Origin: an uncultured Actinomycetes bacterium
GTDB lineage: Bacteria; Actinomycetota; Actinomycetes; Mycobacteriales; Mycobacteriaceae
NCBI GenBank assembly: GCA_903884065.1
Contig: CAISDL010000145.1
Coordinates: 1 to 54,102, forward strand
Direction: 5' to 3'
Length of the DNA stretch: 54,102 nt
The notes below the pieces were generated by a model that worked only from the letters and a program-made list of their open reading frames with translations, did not search any database and had not been told where the DNA came from. The position numbers and the translations under genes are program-made. Each line of letters opens with the position of its first letter. Position 1 is the stretch's first letter. This document shows, in pieces, positions 46,415 to 54,102 of the stretch.

Positions 46415-48153
46415 GTAGCGTCCATCCGGCTGAACTGGTCCAGCCGGTACTGCTCCACACATGCCGAGCGCCGAACCTTGCCGCTGGTGGTGATCGGCAG
46501 CGATCCCTGGCCAACCAGCACCAGGTCCCCCACCCGCACGCCGTGGGTGTGCTTGACGGCCGCGGCGACCCGGCGCTTGATGTCGCGGAGTTTCTCGACC
46601 GCTTCCTCCGACGTACCGCCGGGTGGTTTGATCTCCGCGATCGCGACCAGCTTCTCGGTGGTCTCGTCCTGGATGGACACGGCGGCCACCCGGCCGGCGG
46701 TGATCTCGCCGATGGTCAGTTCGATGTCGTCGGGATAGTGGTTGCGCCCGTCGACGATCAGCAGATCCTTGATCCGGCCGATGATGAACAACTCGCCGTC
46801 GAAGATCACGCCCAGATCGCCGGTCGTCAACCACGGTCCCTTCGGCGTTCCCTCCGACGGGGCCGCCAGCTGACCACCGAATGTGCGGGCCGTCAGTTCC
46901 GGGTTGCGCCAGTAGCCGGCCGCCACCTGATCGCCGTGCACCCAGATCTCGCCCACTTCGCCGGCAGGCCGCTGCATGTGGGTCTCCGGATCGACGATCC
47001 GTACGTCACACGACCGCGGAGCGCCGCACCCCACCAGTTCCGAGCCGCCATCGGCGCACAGCGCCGCGTGGCCTGCGGCGAGTTTCTCGGAGTCGAAACG
47101 GACCTCGGTCGGGGCGCGCCCACCGGGTGAGGCCACCACGTACACCGTCGCCTCGGCCAGCCCGTAGGAGGACCGGACCGTGGACACCGGCAGGCCGAAG
47201 TTCGCGAACCGTTCGTTGAAGCGGTGCAGCGTGCTGGGGTGGACGCGTTCGGCGCCACTGATGATGCCGAGCAGCCCGCTGAGGTCGAGCCCGGCCATGT
47301 CCGCATCCGAGGTCCGGCGGACCGACAGTTCGAAACCGAAATTGGGCGCGGCGCTGAAGGAGCTCTTGTTCTTGGCCAGCTGCTGGATCCAACGCGCCGG
47401 TTTGGCAAGGAATGCCATCGGGCTCATCAGCACGCCCGGGCGGTCCACGACCAAGGGCCCCAGCACACCCATGATCAGGCCCATGTCGTGGTAGAAGGGC
47501 AGCCACGACACCATGGTCGCGTCTAAGGGGGCCTCGCCCCCCAGGTGTTCGGCGTAGTCGCCGATGATCTGGCGGAGGTTGCTGACGACGTTCTTATGGG
47601 TCAGTGCCACCCCGGCGGGCTGACGCGTCGAACCGGAGGTGTACTGCAGATACGCAATCGCCGAGTCCGAAACCTTCGCCGCCGGCAACGGGCCGGCGTA
47701 CGGGTCGAGCGCGTCGACCTCGATGACCTCGGCAGTGGAGCCGCCCGACTGGGCGCCGGCATACGGCACGACATCCGCGACGACGGCGGAGGTGGTCAGG
47801 AGGACCGTGGGAGCGGAATCGCGCAGCGCGCCGACAACTCGCTCGTCGAGACCGCCGGGAGCGGGCACAGGCAGCGGAACGGCGACGAAACCGGCATGCA
47901 TGGCCCCGTAGAAAGCGACGATGTAGTCCATTCCCTGGGGAGCCAGGATCGCGGCCCGGTCTCCGGGCGATCCGCACTGCAGCAGTCGCGCTGCGACCGC
48001 CTGGACCCTCTCGTGGAGTTCGGACCAGGTGACCGTGTCGGCAAATCCGGCCGGATCGATCTCGAAATCGAGAAAGGTATAGGCGAGGTCGTTCGGCTGC
48101 TGCTCAGCTCTGTTTTCCAGCAGTTCGGGAATAGACAACTGAATCTCCGGCAT
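46411..48153 (-). CDS. fadD26: FadD26-like fatty acyl-AMP ligase (FAAL1)
   Basis: 580 aa. ATG 48153 is chosen over the adjacent GTG 48156. Motifs are YTSGSTR (171-177), SWLPFYHDMGLI, SAAPNF, SYGLAEATVY (Tyr330), TTGDLGV, KDLLIVDGRNHYPDDIE and a C-terminal TSGKVRRSACVEQYRLD that is almost FadD26. In the DIM pathway FadD26 activates C22-C24-type fatty acids as acyl-AMP and loads PpsA; the same role is inferred, with the partner directly downstream. It is the first gene of the PKS operon, with a 200-bp AT-rich gap before it. Confidence 0.93.
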   Translation of the reverse strand: MPEIQLSIPELLENRAEQQPNDLAYTFLDFEIDPAGFADTVTWSELHERVQAVAARLLQCGSPGDRAAILAPQGMDYIVAFYGAMHAGFVAVPLPVPAPGGLDERVVGALRDSAPTVLLTTSAVVADVVPYAGAQSGGSTAEVIEVDALDPYAGPLPAAKVSDSAIAYLQYTSGSTRQPAGVALTHKNVVSNLRQIIGDYAEHLGGEAPLDATMVSWLPFYHDMGLIMGVLGPLVVDRPGVLMSPMAFLAKPARWIQQLAKNKSSFSAAPNFGFELSVRRTSDADMAGLDLSGLLGIISGAERVHPSTLHRFNERFANFGLPVSTVRSSYGLAEATVYVVASPGGRAPTEVRFDSEKLAAGHAALCADGGSELVGCGAPRSCDVRIVDPETHMQRPAGEVGEIWVHGDQVAAGYWRNPELTARTFGGQLAAPSEGTPKGPWLTTGDLGVIFDGELFIIGRIKDLLIVDGRNHYPDDIELTIGEITAGRVAAVSIQDETTEKLVAIAEIKPPGGTSEEAVEKLRDIKRRVAAAVKHTHGVRVGDLVLVGQGSLPITTSGKVRRSACVEQYRLDQFSRMDAT

Positions 48154-48360
48154 CACTAATCTTCACGCCCCAACCAGTGCACGTCTCTCAGCAGGACAGG
48201 TTAACACTTCACAACCCGCCCTCGAGGACACGTTCTCAGGAAAAAGCTTATCTGTTCTCAGCAAAAATTAATCTTAGTGCGAGCAATTTCATAGTAAGCG
48301 TCGCAGGCGCCAGTTCAGCCTCGGCCGATCCGCATCAGCGGAAATGCAGCCCCCGGGGCC
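48154..48360 (-). promoter_or_regulatory. AT-rich upstream region of the PKS operon with direct repeats
   Basis: The gap lies between tesA and FAAL1. Positions 48240-48300 are markedly AT-rich. GTTCTCAG occurs at 48232-48239 and 48254-48261 in the same orientation, 22 bp apart (two helical turns). A weaker CTCTCAG lies at 48185-48191. On the minus strand TACTAT at 48291-48296 could be a -10 giving a leader of roughly 130 nt. This is the only sizeable gap in the PKS locus and so the likely main promoter and operator region. Confidence 0.5.
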
Positions 48361-49062
48361 CTACACCTCGGCGGATTTCTGGACCCTGCCCTCGATGTCC
48401 GCGGCCAACTCGGCCAGGTGATCGTTGATGTAGAAGTGGTGGCCGGGGAACTCGCGCAGGGCGAACTCCCCGGTGGTGCGCTGCGCCCAGGGGGCAAGCC
48501 GTTCGACGGTGCCGATCTCGTCCTCGTCACCGACATACGCCGTGATCGGGCACGACACCGTGGCATCCGGCGGGCACTCGTAGGCCATGATGGCCTTGAA
48601 CCCCCGCAGGGTCGGCAGGATCCGGGCCGCGAACTCCTCGTTCTCCAGGAACTCCGGGTTCACACCGGTCATCGTGGCGACGGCCTCGAGCAGTCCCCGG
48701 TCGGACTCCGGGATGTACTCCGCGCCCACCGCCCCCGGTGCCGGCGACGCCGACACGAACAACGCCGAGATCGGATTGCCCGCCGCCTCGTACCGCCGGG
48801 CCACCTCGAAGGCCACCAGGGCGCCCATGCTGTGGCCGAAAAAGGCCACCGTGCCGTCGGAAGGCGCGGGCAGCAGTTTCATCACCCGGTCCGCGAGGTC
48901 AGGAATGCTGCGGAACGAGGTGAGGTCGTGAGTGCCGCCTTTGCCGGGGTACTGCACGGCGACGCGCTTGATGTCCGTCGTGAACGCCTTGGCGAACGGG
49001 ACGTAGTACGTCGGCGACCCGCCGGCATGCGGGAAGATGAACAGCGTCGTTGGCCCGGTCAC
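48361..49062 (-). CDS. tesA: TesA-like type II thioesterase
   Basis: 233 aa from GTG 49062. It is an alpha/beta hydrolase of the type II thioesterase group: FIFPHAGGSPTYY near the N-terminus, nucleophile GHSMG (Ser78), VGDEDEIGT near the third-quarter acid, and catalytic His in FPGHHFYI. In M. tuberculosis TesA sits beside fadD26 and is needed for DIM production, probably by editing or releasing chains on the PKS. Position and orientation here are the same. It is 40 bp downstream of the sulfatase gene, so it may be transcribed from that side rather than from the PKS promoter. Confidence 0.92.
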   Translation of the reverse strand: MTGPTTLFIFPHAGGSPTYYVPFAKAFTTDIKRVAVQYPGKGGTHDLTSFRSIPDLADRVMKLLPAPSDGTVAFFGHSMGALVAFEVARRYEAAGNPISALFVSASPAPGAVGAEYIPESDRGLLEAVATMTGVNPEFLENEEFAARILPTLRGFKAIMAYECPPDATVSCPITAYVGDEDEIGTVERLAPWAQRTTGEFALREFPGHHFYINDHLAELAADIEGRVQKSAEV

Positions 49063-49102
49063 CGGCCCAGATTACTACCGGTGCCGGTCCCCACCACCCG
49101 CT

Positions 49103-51631
49103 CTAATCGGTGGCGAAGGCCGCCTCGGCGTCCCGGTTGAGGTCGACGTAGGCCTTTTCGCTGACGTCGAAGGCGACACCCTGGATGGCTCCGCCGGTGA
49201 ATCTGCCGGGGTTCTTGTACTGCGCCGAGACGTTGTCGCCGCTGTCGTACCCGACGCACAGTCCGTCTCCGGCCAGCGTGAATTTACCGATCTGGGCGCG
49301 CATCGGGCCTTCTGCCACCGGCTTGCCGTTGACGAACAGCGTGGCCTTCCCGATCGACTCGCCGTGTTCGCCGGCCTTCTCGCGGGTGAACTCCATGCCG
49401 AGCGTCTGCTTGCCCGGCGAGAGCGGAGGCGAGACGAAGTCCTGTTCAGGCTTGATGCCCAGGAAGTTGTAGACGTAGTGCAACCGGCCGTCCTTGATGA
49501 ACATGGTGTGCCCGCCGAACCGCGATCCGCGCGCGAAGATCACACCGTCTGCGTCGGTCTGCAGGTCGACGTTGGCGATCACCTTGTAGGACCGGCCGCG
49601 GATGCTGACCGCCACGCCCTCGGGCACCGGCGCGGTATCCGGGTAGTAGATATAGCGGTCCCGCGGCGGCTCGGACTGCGGACGGGGCGTGCCGGCCTGC
49701 TCCACCGCCGAGCGGTCGTCGAGGGGCAGGACGAAGTTGTCCCTGGCCTCCTCGTCCCAGGCCTTGATGAGCTCCGTGAGCTTGTCGGGGTACTGGTCGG
49801 CGACGTTGGTGGACTCCGAGCGGTCCTCGTCGACGTGGTACAGCTCCCACCGATCCTGGTCGAAGTGGCCCTTGTTGCTCAGCGGCGCGTGCAATGCGGC
49901 CGCCTTCCAGCCGTCCTGCCAGATGCCGCGGGTGCCGAGCATGGCGAAGTACTGCCGCTTGCGCGCGGTGGGCGCCTTCTCGTCGTCGAAGCTGTACCGC
50001 ATCGACACCCCGTTGAGCGGGTACTGCTTGATGCCCTTGTACTCCTGGGGCATCTCCAACCCCGCTACATCGAGAACCGTGGCGGCGACGTCGGTGGCGT
50101 GGTGGTACTGGCTGCGCACCTGGGCCTTCGATGTGATGCCCTTGGGCCAGGAGATCACCATCGGATCGCAGGTGCCGCCGGCGAACTGCGCGTAGCGCTT
50201 GAACATCTGGAACGGGGTGGAGAAGGCGGTGGCCCAGCCCGTCGGGTAGTGCTCGTAGGTGTCGGGGCTGCCGAGGGTGTCGATGTACTTCATGTTCTCC
50301 GACAACTCGTCGGGATAACCGTTGAAGAACTTGTTCTCATTGACCGACCCGTTCGGCGATCCCTCACCGGAGGCGCCGTTGTCGGCGCAGTAGAAGACGA
50401 TCGTGTTCTCCAACTGCCCGGTCTGCTCCAGATAGTCGACGATCCGCCCGACCTGGGCATCGGTGTACTCCGAGAACCCCGCGTACACCTCGGCCAACCG
50501 CGAGAAGAGCTTCTTCTCGTCGGCATTGAGCGTATTCCACGGCCGCACAGCATCATTGGCGGCCGCAACGTCCTCGGGCAGCGGGTTGATGGGGGTCATC
50601 TTGGTGCCCTCGGGCAGCACACCCTTGGCGACCATGCGGGGCAGCACCCAGTCCCGGTAGGCCTCGTACCCGTCGTCGAACTTGCCCTTGTACTTGTCGA
50701 TGTACTCCTGCGGCGCCTGATGCGGAGCGTGGTTGGCACCCGGGCAGAACCACATGTACCAGGGCTTGGACGGATTCGACGACTTCTGATCCCGCAACAT
50801 CCGGATCGCATTGTCGGCCAGGTCCTTGGAGAGGTGGTAACCCTCCTCCGGGCCGAACGGTTGCTCGACGAAACGGTTGTCCTCGACCAGGTCCGGGTAC
50901 CACTGGTTGGTCTCCCCGCCCAGGAATCCGTAGAACCGGTCGAAGCCCTTCTGCAGCGGCCACTCCGACTTACTGCCGCCGCTGGACACGTCCTCCTCAG
51001 GGACGTTGTGGTTCTTACCGATCCAGAAGGTGCTGTAGCCGTTGTCCTGCAGCACCTGCCCGATCGTGGCGCACTGCGCGGGCAGACGCGCGGCCATCCC
51101 GGGGAAACCGTTGGAGCCCTCGGTGATCGACCCGGACCGGTTCACATGCTGGCTGCGCCCGGTGAGGAAGCAGGACCGGGTCGGCGAGCACAGCGCGGTG
51201 GTGTGGAACTGCGAGTACATGATCCCGTTGTCGGCCAGTCGTTGCATGACCGGCATCTCGATCCGCCCGCCGTAGGGCGACCACGCGGCCAGGCCGGTGT
51301 CGTCGTAGAGCACCACCAGGATGTTCGGCGCGCCATCGGGCGCCTTCTTCAACTCGAACGGCGTCCAATCCGGCGTGGAGTCGCGGACGTCCAACTCGAT
51401 CTTGCCGTCGAAGCCGTCATTGATTCCGGTGCCGTATCCCGGTGGTCCGTCACCACTGGCGGTCGAGCCACTTCCATTTCCGCCCTTGGAGTCGCATCCG
51501 GCGGCCAGTGCTCCGGCCGCGGCGACTCCCATACCGGCCGCCAGACCACCGAGCATCTTTCGCCTGGACAGCGCACTGCCGCCCGGTTGCTCTTCAGGCG
51601 TCGCGGCGCTGTCGGTCCTGGATTCGGTCAT
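49103..51631 (-). CDS. Arylsulfatase family protein, Tat-exported lipoprotein
   Basis: 842 aa from ATG 51631 with AGGAAG upstream. The N-terminus has LSRRKMLGGL followed by a hydrophobic stretch and lipobox LAAGC (Cys46), a Tat lipoprotein signal. The sulfatase core has metal-binding LYDDTG (Asp110-111) and the formylglycine motif CSPTRSCFLTG (Cys148 would be converted to formylglycine). HAPHQAP and CADNGASGEG also fit sulfatase active-site regions. It would cleave sulfate esters outside the membrane; the substrate is unknown. It lies between a WS/DGAT gene (48 bp) and tesA (40 bp). A maturation enzyme is not in the window. Confidence 0.92.
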   Translation of the reverse strand: MTESRTDSAATPEEQPGGSALSRRKMLGGLAAGMGVAAAGALAAGCDSKGGNGSGSTASGDGPPGYGTGINDGFDGKIELDVRDSTPDWTPFELKKAPDGAPNILVVLYDDTGLAAWSPYGGRIEMPVMQRLADNGIMYSQFHTTALCSPTRSCFLTGRSQHVNRSGSITEGSNGFPGMAARLPAQCATIGQVLQDNGYSTFWIGKNHNVPEEDVSSGGSKSEWPLQKGFDRFYGFLGGETNQWYPDLVEDNRFVEQPFGPEEGYHLSKDLADNAIRMLRDQKSSNPSKPWYMWFCPGANHAPHQAPQEYIDKYKGKFDDGYEAYRDWVLPRMVAKGVLPEGTKMTPINPLPEDVAAANDAVRPWNTLNADEKKLFSRLAEVYAGFSEYTDAQVGRIVDYLEQTGQLENTIVFYCADNGASGEGSPNGSVNENKFFNGYPDELSENMKYIDTLGSPDTYEHYPTGWATAFSTPFQMFKRYAQFAGGTCDPMVISWPKGITSKAQVRSQYHHATDVAATVLDVAGLEMPQEYKGIKQYPLNGVSMRYSFDDEKAPTARKRQYFAMLGTRGIWQDGWKAAALHAPLSNKGHFDQDRWELYHVDEDRSESTNVADQYPDKLTELIKAWDEEARDNFVLPLDDRSAVEQAGTPRPQSEPPRDRYIYYPDTAPVPEGVAVSIRGRSYKVIANVDLQTDADGVIFARGSRFGGHTMFIKDGRLHYVYNFLGIKPEQDFVSPPLSPGKQTLGMEFTREKAGEHGESIGKATLFVNGKPVAEGPMRAQIGKFTLAGDGLCVGYDSGDNVSAQYKNPGRFTGGAIQGVAFDVSEKAYVDLNRDAEAAFATD

Positions 51632-51679
51632 CGCAACTTCCTTCTATCGGTTTGCCGTAGCTGGTCCGGCACGTGCAAT

Positions 51680-53041
51680 CTACTCAAGTTCGCCCAGACT
51701 GTCCTCGAGATAGTCCAGGAGTCGCTGCAGTTTCGGCACCGCCCGCCGGCACCCGACGAGTCCGAATTCCAGGTGGTCGGCGTAGCTCAGACAGGTGATG
51801 TTGAGCGCCTGGTTCTCGGTGGGGATGGACAGCGGATAGATCGCCTCGAGTTCCGCGCCGTTCCAGTGCAGCCGCTCCCTGGGACCCGGCACGTTGGAGA
51901 TGAGCACGTTGTACGGCGGCGCCACCGAGGAGGCGCCCGGAACGCGCGTCAACGCCGAGGGCCCGATGGTGGTGAGCACGCCCAGCGCCGCCATCTGCAG
52001 GCCGGGCCGGTCGGCCATCACCGCCTTGGTGGCCCGCATCGACGAGGTGATGGTCTCCAGTCGGGCCTCCGGGTCGGCCAGATCGGTCGCGAGATTGCAC
52101 AGCACGAAGGTGATCGCGTTGCCCTCGTCGGCGCCGGAACCCCCGGTGCGCATCGACACCGGGATCGAGGCGATCAACGGTTCGTCCGGCAGCGCATCGT
52201 TGGCGAGCAGGTATCGGCGCAGAGCGCCGGCGCTCATGGCCAGCACCATGTCGTTGAGCGTCACTCCGCGGGCCTTGGCGACCTTCAGGATCCGGGCGAT
52301 GTCCCAGGACTGCGCGGCCACCCTGCGCGAGCCGCTGATGGGAACATTGAGCATGCTCCTCGGAGCCTCGTACGGCAGCACCGCCGTCTGATCCTTCAGC
52401 GCCGCGCGCCCGTACTGGGCGAGCATGGACCCCATCCCCCGGAAACCCATGAGTGTTCGTCCCGCGTTGCGGAATGTCTCGACGGGGTGGACAACGCGAC
52501 CCTTCGTCGGCGTTGTCGCGGTGGCATCGAGGGGTGTCCACATCGGCGGCCTGCCCCGGACGCCCGGATCAGGACTGCACGACTGCAACACTTTTCGGGT
52601 CAACGTGATGCCGTCGGCCAACGCGTGATGAGACTTGGCGTACGTCGCGAAGCGGCTGTCGGGCAGACCCTCGATCACGTGGTACTCCCACAGCGGCCGG
52701 TGCCGGTCCAGCAGGCTGCCGTGCAATCGTGAGATCAGTTCCAGGAGTTCGCGGATCCGCCCTGGCCTGGGCAGCGCTGACCGCCGCACGTGGTACTCGA
52801 TGTCGACCTCGGCCTCGGTCCTCCACCAGAAGTTGCCGACGGACTCGACCGGGTCGCGGGGGCGGCGGGCGAACATCGGCGCCACATCGGTGTAGGTCAG
52901 CAACTGCCGGTACAGGTCGCCGACGTAGTCCTCGTCCGCACCGGGCGGCAGGTGGAACAGCTGCAATCCGCCCACATGCATCGGATGCTCGCGCGCCTCC
53001 TGAATGAGGAAGGCCGAGTCCAGTGGCGCAATCATTCCCAT
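51680..53041 (-). CDS. WS/DGAT-type wax ester synthase/diacylglycerol acyltransferase
   Basis: 453 aa from ATG 53041. It begins MGMIAPLDSAFLIQEAREHPMHVGGLQ-type, usual for mycobacterial Tgs proteins (quoted in parts). The catalytic motif HHALADG is at 138-144. Later conserved blocks are VTLNDMVLAMSAGALRRYL, SIPVSMR and NVLISNVPGPRERL. It makes triacylglycerol or wax esters from acyl-CoA (family knowledge). It is first in the DGAT-sulfatase-tesA run and divergent from the PucR-type regulator (133 bp apart). Confidence 0.92.
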   Translation of the reverse strand: MGMIAPLDSAFLIQEAREHPMHVGGLQLFHLPPGADEDYVGDLYRQLLTYTDVAPMFARRPRDPVESVGNFWWRTEAEVDIEYHVRRSALPRPGRIRELLELISRLHGSLLDRHRPLWEYHVIEGLPDSRFATYAKSHHALADGITLTRKVLQSCSPDPGVRGRPPMWTPLDATATTPTKGRVVHPVETFRNAGRTLMGFRGMGSMLAQYGRAALKDQTAVLPYEAPRSMLNVPISGSRRVAAQSWDIARILKVAKARGVTLNDMVLAMSAGALRRYLLANDALPDEPLIASIPVSMRTGGSGADEGNAITFVLCNLATDLADPEARLETITSSMRATKAVMADRPGLQMAALGVLTTIGPSALTRVPGASSVAPPYNVLISNVPGPRERLHWNGAELEAIYPLSIPTENQALNITCLSYADHLEFGLVGCRRAVPKLQRLLDYLEDSLGELE

Positions 53042-53174
53042 GGCCGGTTTGCCCTCCCGATAGCGCTGTAGCGTGAGACTTCAGGGTGTAACCTTCCGCC
53101 GCCCTTGTCTTGGGATTAGGCGAGACACATTGCGGCAACGTGTTCGAGCAGACAGCAGGGGGTGAACGGTTTCG
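53042..53174. promoter_or_regulatory. Divergent intergenic region between WS/DGAT and PucR-type regulator
   Basis: 133 bp must hold promoters for both genes. No convincing -10/-35 or operator repeat was identified by eye. Confidence 0.4.
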
Positions 53175-54102
53175 ATGCATAACGGGGAAGCCGCCGAACA
53201 GAAGTGGTTCGACGACTTCGCCCTCGCATCAGAGAGTTCGCAGACTCTCGACGCCCTCGTCGCGGCTCTCAACGACCGGATCATGGAGGGGCTGCCGGAG
53301 CTCGCCGATCCGACACTTCGGACTGAACTGGACGCGAGCACCCGTTCCCACTGGAAAGGGTTTCTCACCGTGGTGAATCGGGACACCATCGACGTCCAAC
53401 CAGCGCCACCGATTTACGATTTCGCCCGAACTCTGGCGCGGCGCGGCTTCGAACTCCCGGTGCTGCTGTCGGCATACCGGATCGGCCAGCGTGCAACCTG
53501 GGACTTCATCACCGACCTGCTGCGAACCGAGGTGACCGACCCGGATCTGCGATCAGCAGTGCTGCTTCGGTTCTGGACGCATGCGACCCAATGGATCGAC
53601 ACCGTGATCGAGTCATTGATCCCGGTATTCACCGACGAGCGGGAGCAGAGTCAGCGCGGGAGACTCGCCCGGCGGGCCGAGATCGCGAAGGCAATCCTTG
53701 CCACACAGTCCATCAATATCGACTCTGCTGCAACAACTCTCGGCTATCCTCTGCGGCAGCGCCACACCGCCTTCACTCTTCGGGTCGAAGACGAGGTCCC
53801 CGATTTCGACGTGCACCGCCTGCTCGAACTGGCTGCGGCAGCAGTCAGCAAAGGACTCGGCGGCGGACAGCCATTGATCATCTCCAGCGGCGCACGCTCC
53901 GCATGGTGCTGGACCGCTCAGCAGTCTCCTGCAGAGGATGATGGAGCCATCCCGCTCCCCCAGTTCGTCCGTGCGACGGTCGGAACGTGCCATCCGGGCT
54001 TGAGTGGGTTTCGCCTAACACATATCGAAGCGGTCGCGGCACTCGCCATCGCTGAACGCAACGAAGATCCCGTGGTCCGCTACCCGGATGTCGAGCTCGC
54101 CT
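53175..54102 (+). CDS. PucR/CdaR-type transcriptional regulator, 3' end outside the window
   Basis: Partial: 309 residues, open to the right edge. It starts at ATG 53175 with GGGGGTG upstream. The N-terminal helical domain (residues about 15-165, with PPIYDFARTLARRGFELPVLLSAYRIGQ) is the RsbRD-like module common in mycobacterial PucR proteins. A GGDEF-like central part follows from about residue 195. The PucR-type helix-turn-helix would lie at the C-terminus beyond the window. It is divergent from the WS/DGAT gene, so that gene and possibly the sulfatase/tesA run are candidate targets. Confidence 0.82.
   Translation, partial: MHNGEAAEQKWFDDFALASESSQTLDALVAALNDRIMEGLPELADPTLRTELDASTRSHWKGFLTVVNRDTIDVQPAPPIYDFARTLARRGFELPVLLSAYRIGQRATWDFITDLLRTEVTDPDLRSAVLLRFWTHATQWIDTVIESLIPVFTDEREQSQRGRLARRAEIAKAILATQSINIDSAATTLGYPLRQRHTAFTLRVEDEVPDFDVHRLLELAAAAVSKGLGGGQPLIISSGARSAWCWTAQQSPAEDDGAIPLPQFVRATVGTCHPGLSGFRLTHIEAVAALAIAERNEDPVVRYPDVELA

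Noticed and set aside
46415..46834. N-terminal extension of the PpsA-like PKS by 140 codons
   Set aside because: It overlaps the FAAL1 3' end in another frame and has no homology-like pattern; the GTG at 46414 with GTGA overlap gives the expected loading-ACP start.
49037..52732. 1,231-codon plus-strand open frame opposite the sulfatase and WS/DGAT genes
   Set aside because: It is a shadow of two genes with intact catalytic motifs on the other strand and crosses their intergenic gap.

Overview
The window reads as high-GC actinobacterial chromosome. The gene set points to a mycobacterium (Mycobacterium sensu lato, probably a non-tuberculous species). The main evidence is a phthiocerol-type (PDIM/DIM-like) polyketide lipid locus with the order tesA - FAAL/PKS genes - ppsE - drrABC - papA5. 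An LpqN-like lipoprotein, a WS/DGAT acyltransferase and App1-, DUF2505- and PucR-type genes support this. No rRNA, tRNA, insertion sequence, phage gene or CRISPR array was seen, and no stretch over 300 bases lacks a gene.

Left part (1-15231), mixed housekeeping and accessory genes. A DUF2126/transglutaminase protein runs off the left edge and carries an in-frame 30-bp tandem repeat. It is divergent from a Tat/lipoprotein-type dienelactone hydrolase, followed by an LpqN-like lipoprotein and an App1-like phosphatase. On the minus strand come a small membrane protein and two paralogous exported proteins flanking a Baeyer-Villiger-type monooxygenase. Next are an alpha/beta hydrolase divergent from an SDR, an overlapping flavodoxin-like/DUF2505/nitroreductase operon, and a divergent SAM methyltransferase that ends tail-to-tail with papA5.

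Central part (48153 down to 15242, all minus strand), one tightly packed operon of about 33 kb. The order is FAAL1 (FadD26-like), PpsA-like PKS, FAAL2, a second PKS with a loading ACP, a PpsC-headed PKS, a PpsD-like PKS, PpsE, DrrA, DrrB, DrrC, PapA5. Successive genes overlap by 4 bp (ATGA or GTGA) or lie 4-22 bp apart. The core differs from the M. tuberculosis Pps line as I remember it. There are two FAAL/loading-PKS pairs instead of one, no enoylreductase module, no mas/fadD28 in view, and three middle PKSs that look like re-shuffled PpsA/B/C/D pieces. End-to-end docking similarities suggest two assembly lines that converge on the PpsD-like and PpsE modules (FAAL1-PKS1-PpsD-PpsE and FAAL2-PKS2-PKS3-PpsD-PpsE). 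DrrABC would export the product and PapA5 would esterify it.

Right part (48361-54102). A TesA-like thioesterase, a Tat/lipoprotein arylsulfatase and a WS/DGAT lie in a second minus-strand run. This is separated from the PKS operon by an AT-rich 200-bp gap with direct repeats, which is the likely promoter. A divergent PucR-type regulator runs off the right edge. Comparisons with named M. tuberculosis proteins were made from memory and need alignment.
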